From contig DAIDJH010000081.1 in NCBI GenBank assembly GCA_027451425.1, forward strand, positions 1 to 7,665: 7,665 bases of DNA, read 5' to 3'. The translations under genes were made by a program, and so were the position numbers. Below, piece by piece: positions 4,504 through 7,665 of the stretch (position 1 is its first letter; each line of letters opens with the position of its first letter). The notes beneath the pieces are model-generated. The model was not told the DNA's origin. It searched no databases and worked only from the letters and a program-made list of their open reading frames with translations. This DNA is from Bdellovibrionales bacterium. GTDB taxonomy: Bacteria > Bdellovibrionota > Bdellovibrionia > Bdellovibrionales > UBA1609.

Positions 4504-6528
4504 ATGGTTTTTGATGTCCGAATTTTAGCGCCAGCCGCCGGGCTTGTTGGCGTGCTCGTGGCGATCGTGCTCTTCATTTTGCTGCTCCGACAACCAACCG
4601 GTAACGAAAAGATGCGCTCGATTGCCAACGAAATTCGTTCAGGTGCCATGACGTATTTGAAGGCGCAGTTTATCCGAGCCAGTATTTTTTTGGCTGTGAT
4701 TGCCGCGCTAATGGCATTTTTTTTAGGACCGTGGCTTGCCTTAACTTTGGTGCTTGGGGGAGTTTGCACAATTCTGATCGGCTGGTTCAGCTTGAGCGTC
4801 TCGACCAGAGCTAACGTGCGGACATCTGAAGCGGCTCGTAACGGTGGTGCAAAGGCCGCCCTTCGCGTGTCGTTGAATAGCGCTGCCTCGATTGGACTTG
4901 TTGTTTCGAGCCTCGCGCTGATCGCTCTAGGCGGGCTATTTTATTTTTTTAGCGCAAATGAAAAAAGTTTTGCCTCGATCGTCGCCGGTTTTTCTTTAGG
5001 CGCTTCCGCAATAGCTCTTTTTGCCCGTTTGGGCGGGGGAATTTTCACGACCGCTGCGGATATCGGCTCGGATCTTGCCGGCAAAGGCGATAGTGGCATT
5101 CCTGAAGACGATGCGCGAAATCCGGGGGTGATTGCCGATAGCGTTGGCGACAATGTCGGCGGTATCGCGGGTATGGGCGCCGATATTTTTGAATCGTTCG
5201 TGGGGGCGCTCGTTGCCGCCGTCATTCTCGCAAGTTATTTGCCAAATAACGTGATTCAAGCGCAGTTTGGCGGAGTGGACGCCGATTTGCTTATCGGATT
5301 GCCACTTTTTCTGGGGGTAATTGGTCTTGGCTCGTCGTTGTTTGCTGTTTTGATCGCAAACTTCGTTCGCAAATTTTCATCGGGCAGGGTGGTGACAATT
5401 GTTGAGTTTGTGGCGCTAATCGGATTTCTCGCCGCGTCTTTGGCACTTTTGCTTTCGGGTGGGTACACGCTCAACATATTTTATTCCGTTCTGATTGGCA
5501 CTGCGAGCGGCTTTTTCATTGGTAAGATTATTCAACTTTACACGAGCGCGTGGGCATCTGGGCACGTCGCGGCGGCGGCAAAAAGTGGAGTGGCAACCAA
5601 TTTTGTGGCAGGCATGGCGGCCGGGTTTGAGTCGGCAACATGGCCACTTATTATTGTAGCCGGAGCAATTGTTGGCTCGTATCTTGTCGCGGGCCTCTTC
5701 GGCATTTCGCTCGCCGCCATCGGAATGCTGGCCACGGTCTCGATGACCATGGCGCTTGATGCCTATGGTCCGATCACCGACAATGCAAGTGGTATTGCCG
5801 AAATGGCAAGCTTGGGCGCTGAGGTGAGAAAAGTCACCGATGAGCTCGATAGGTTGGGCGAGCGTACGGCTACGGTCGGCAAAGGTTTTTCTGTCGCGGC
5901 CGCGACGATGACGTCGGTCGCACTATTTGTCGCATTTGAGCAAACGCTCAAGGCACGCGGGCTAACTACTTCGATGAGTTTGGCTGAGCCAAAGGTTCTC
6001 GCCGGTGTCTTTGCGGGAGCGCTCATTGTACTTTTTGTTTCATCGGTCACATTGAAAGCCGTTGCTCGCGCCGCCGCAAAAGTCGTAACTGAAATTCGGC
6101 GTCAATTTCGTGAGATCCCGGGGCTTCTCAATGGCACTGGCACGCCAGACAATAACCGTTGCATACAGATTTCCGCTGAAGCGGCGCTAAAAGAAATGAA
6201 CTTACCGGTGATTGTCGCTTTTCTCGCTCCAATACTTGTCGGTAAGTTTGCGGGACCTGAAGTGCTCGGTGGACTTCTTGTCGGAGCGATCGTTATGGGT
6301 GTTTCGCTTGGTCTATTTATGTCAAATACCGGCGGGATTTGGGCAAGCGCAAGGCGGCGAATTGAACTGGGTGAGATTGCCGGTGAAAAGCGCGGTTCGC
6401 GAACTCATCAAAATGCGATGATCGGCGATAGTGTCGGTGATCCTCTCAAGGATACATCCGGTCCCGCACTCAATATTTTGATCAAAGTCATGGCGATTAT
6501 TGCGCTTCTAATTGTTCCGCTGATCTAG
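4504..6528 (+). CDS. hppA: Membrane-bound pyrophosphatase (HppA) homologue with altered hydrolytic site
   Basis: This 674-residue, multi-helix (about 16 TM) homologue of ion-pumping pyrophosphatases is complete from N to C terminus. Family landmarks kept are [11 protein letters not shown] (101-111), GIPEDD (198-203), GADIFES (225-231), [16 protein letters not shown] (419-434), VGKGF (458-462), SNTGG (607-611) and [15 protein letters not shown] (640-654). Ala456 and Gly459 fit K+-dependent pumps. Glu230 in FES matches the TM6 glutamate of Tm-PPase-like Na+ (and some H+) pumps. Against family consensus known to me, several ligands of Mg-pyrophosphate differ: K to T183 (TKAAD motif), E to D196, D to G220 (the nucleophile-water Asp, D287 in plant numbering), N to E453 (GNTTA motif), D to A614 and K-K to R617-R618 (AWDNAKK motif), and K to Q636 (PHKA motif). 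D186, D190, K194, D212, D216, D642, D646, K649 and D650 remain. Normal hydrolysis is therefore doubtful; a pump with altered chemistry or a non-enzymatic role is possible. The start has GAGG at 5 nt. Confidence 0.93.
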   Translation: MVFDVRILAPAAGLVGVLVAIVLFILLLRQPTGNEKMRSIANEIRSGAMTYLKAQFIRASIFLAVIAALMAFFLGPWLALTLVLGGVCTILIGWFSLSVSTRANVRTSEAARNGGAKAALRVSLNSAASIGLVVSSLALIALGGLFYFFSANEKSFASIVAGFSLGASAIALFARLGGGIFTTAADIGSDLAGKGDSGIPEDDARNPGVIADSVGDNVGGIAGMGADIFESFVGALVAAVILASYLPNNVIQAQFGGVDADLLIGLPLFLGVIGLGSSLFAVLIANFVRKFSSGRVVTIVEFVALIGFLAASLALLLSGGYTLNIFYSVLIGTASGFFIGKIIQLYTSAWASGHVAAAAKSGVATNFVAGMAAGFESATWPLIIVAGAIVGSYLVAGLFGISLAAIGMLATVSMTMALDAYGPITDNASGIAEMASLGAEVRKVTDELDRLGERTATVGKGFSVAAATMTSVALFVAFEQTLKARGLTTSMSLAEPKVLAGVFAGALIVLFVSSVTLKAVARAAAKVVTEIRRQFREIPGLLNGTGTPDNNRCIQISAEAALKEMNLPVIVAFLAPILVGKFAGPEVLGGLLVGAIVMGVSLGLFMSNTGGIWASARRRIELGEIAGEKRGSRTHQNAMIGDSVGDPLKDTSGPALNILIKVMAIIALLIVPLI

Positions 6529-6535
6529 CGCTGGT

Positions 6536-6551
6536 CACAGTATTAACTGTG
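6536..6551. terminator. Inverted repeat between convergent genes (possible weak bidirectional terminator)
   Basis: CACAGT-ATTA-ACTGTG is a perfect 6-bp stem with a 4-nt loop. It covers the stop codon of the ABC exporter (6543-6545) and lies just after the pyrophosphatase stop. No T run follows on either strand, so it may only be a 3'-end stabilising hairpin or a factor-assisted terminator. Confidence 0.35.
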
Positions 6552-7665
6552 CTGCATTTCGTGAAATTTGAAGTACTCGCCGCGACGTTCAATGAGCTGG
6601 GCGTGGTTGCCTTCTTCAATAATTTCGCCCTTTTTAAGAACAATGATTCGTGTTGCCTTGGCAATGGTTGAAAGCCGATGGGCGATGACGATTGCCGTGC
6701 GCCCCTCGAGAAGCTGGTTCAGCCCTTTTTGCACCTCGAGTTCGTTTTCGGAATCAAGAGCACTGGTTGCTTCATCGAGAATTAAAATCGGCGCGTCTTT
6801 TAAAATCGCGCGCGCGATGCTGATGCGTTGTTTTTCTCCGCCCGAGATACGGCTGCCGAAATCGCCAACCGATGTTTGGTAGCCATGGGGAGTCTGCCGG
6901 ATGAACGAATCAGCGTTTGCCAGCCGTGCGGCCTCATAGATCTCTGCAGAATTTTTTTCGAGATTGCCCAGTTGAATATTGCGCTCGATCGTATCGTTAA
7001 ACAAGAATACGTCTTGGGTAACAAGCGCAATGTGACGGCGTAAATCCGCCAGTTTCATTCGAGAAATCGGCACATCGTCAATCAAAATTTCGCCTTCCTG
7101 CGGGTCGAAAAATCTTTGCACAAGGTTTGCGATGGTGGATTTGCCGCTCCCACTCGAGCCGACGATGGCTACAATTTCAGATCGGCGAATGGTCAGATTC
7201 AGACGTTTCAAAACAGGCTCATCATCATAAGAGAAGGTGACATTACGAAATTCAATTTTCGCCCAATTTTTTGGGAATTGCACAGGATGAACCGGATCGA
7301 GGACGTCGGGTTGCGATTGAAGAATTCCTTCGAGTCGCTCCATGCCGGTGGCGGATTGCTGCACCCGAATGTACGCGTCTTGCAGCCGGCGGACGGCGTC
7401 TTGCAAAAGTCCCATGGCAAAAATAAACGTCATGAAATTTGCGACGGTCAAGTGCGAGTGAAACACTTGGTAGCTCACAAACTCAAAAAGTCCGATGAGA
7501 AAAAACGCGGTGAGAGCTTCGCTGAGAGGACCGCCGAGTTCCTCACGAGCTATAATCTCGCGTCGAGTTTGCAGGTAGTGATCGGCCTGCGTGTTGAATT
7601 TTCGGTGCATTTCGTCTTCGAGTAAAAACGACTGTACGACTTTGGTGCCGTCAAGGCTTTCTTTC
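6543..7665 (-). CDS. MsbA-like ABC exporter, C-terminal half (5' end outside window)
   Basis: The frame stays open to the window edge, giving 373 visible residues of a half-transporter that is normally about 580. An in-frame ATG at 7610 is internal, because the preceding visible residues ESLDGTKVVQSFLLEDE are the conserved cytoplasmic-loop motif of MsbA-type exporters. The visible part holds the last membrane helices (about 50-90 of the visible residues) and a full nucleotide-binding domain: Walker A GSSGSGKST (7134-7160), Q-loop VTQDVFLFNDTI, signature ISGGEKQR, Walker B ILILDEATSALD and H-loop IAHRLST. All catalytic residues are present. Such homodimers flip lipid A core or other lipids across the inner membrane using ATP; lipid export is inferred from family resemblance, and a multidrug role cannot be excluded. 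It converges on the pyrophosphatase homologue, 14 bp apart. Its promoter and N-terminus are outside the window. Confidence 0.9.
   Translation of the reverse strand, partial: KESLDGTKVVQSFLLEDEMHRKFNTQADHYLQTRREIIAREELGGPLSEALTAFFLIGLFEFVSYQVFHSHLTVANFMTFIFAMGLLQDAVRRLQDAYIRVQQSATGMERLEGILQSQPDVLDPVHPVQFPKNWAKIEFRNVTFSYDDEPVLKRLNLTIRRSEIVAIVGSSGSGKSTIANLVQRFFDPQEGEILIDDVPISRMKLADLRRHIALVTQDVFLFNDTIERNIQLGNLEKNSAEIYEAARLANADSFIRQTPHGYQTSVGDFGSRISGGEKQRISIARAILKDAPILILDEATSALDSENELEVQKGLNQLLEGRTAIVIAHRLSTIAKATRIIVLKKGEIIEEGNHAQLIERRGEYFKFHEMQHS

Noticed and set aside
4190..4504. Open frame of 104 codons on the plus strand before the pyrophosphatase homologue
   Set aside because: It is antisense to the membrane-protein gene, which has four clear hydrophobic helices. 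The plus-strand product is charged and featureless.
5161..5163. Asp to Gly change in the pyrophosphatase as a single sequencing error
   Set aside because: One base could explain this codon alone, but at least five other family-invariant positions differ independently, so error is not a sufficient explanation.
7116..7625. Open frame of 169 codons on the plus strand
   Set aside because: It lies wholly antisense to the conserved ATP-binding half of the ABC exporter, has no recognisable motif, and lacks a convincing ribosome-binding site.

Overview
The window looks like chromosomal DNA of a Gram-negative bacterium of roughly 50% GC. The evidence is an MsbA-type lipid exporter, secreted proteins with Sec signals, and an L28 protein of the alphaproteobacterial style. 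TTG and GTG starts with good Shine-Dalgarno sequences recur. I suspect a Bdellovibrionota-like or other delta-type lineage, but this is an impression from protein style and is not demonstrated. No tRNA, rRNA, CRISPR array, insertion sequence or phage gene was seen.

Layout. (1) Positions 1-426 (+) hold the 3' end of an unrecognised cysteine-containing protein. (2) Positions 435-704 (-) encode a stand-alone ribosomal protein S18 of the cysteine-free type. (3) Positions 820-4065 (+) are a tightly packed six-gene operon: L28, a short L24, a small secreted protein, a Nit1-type amidohydrolase, a second small secreted protein, and a THUMP-domain 23S rRNA methyltransferase of the RlmL/YpsC type. Most junctions are 1-11 nt overlaps. 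(4) Positions 4055-4438 (-) encode a four-helix membrane protein, convergent with and overlapping the methyltransferase. (5) Positions 4504-6528 (+) encode a membrane pyrophosphatase homologue. (6) Positions 6543-7665 (-) hold the C-terminal half of an MsbA-like ABC exporter, cut by the window edge.

Functionally, S18, L28, L24 and the rRNA methyltransferase form a small ribosome-related cluster outside the usual rpsF-rpsR-rplI and S10/spc settings. S18 and L28 are divergently transcribed from a 115-bp region whose best promoter matches face each other.

The most notable item is the membrane pyrophosphatase. The fold, the K+-type alanine and the TM6 glutamate are kept. Several residues that are nearly invariant in the hydrolytic centre are replaced: Lys to Thr183, Asp to Gly220, Asn to Glu453, Asp to Ala614, the Lys-Lys pair to Arg617-Arg618, and Lys to Gln636. 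The reading frame is intact over 674 codons, so this looks like a retained protein with altered or lost pyrophosphate hydrolysis rather than a decaying pseudogene.
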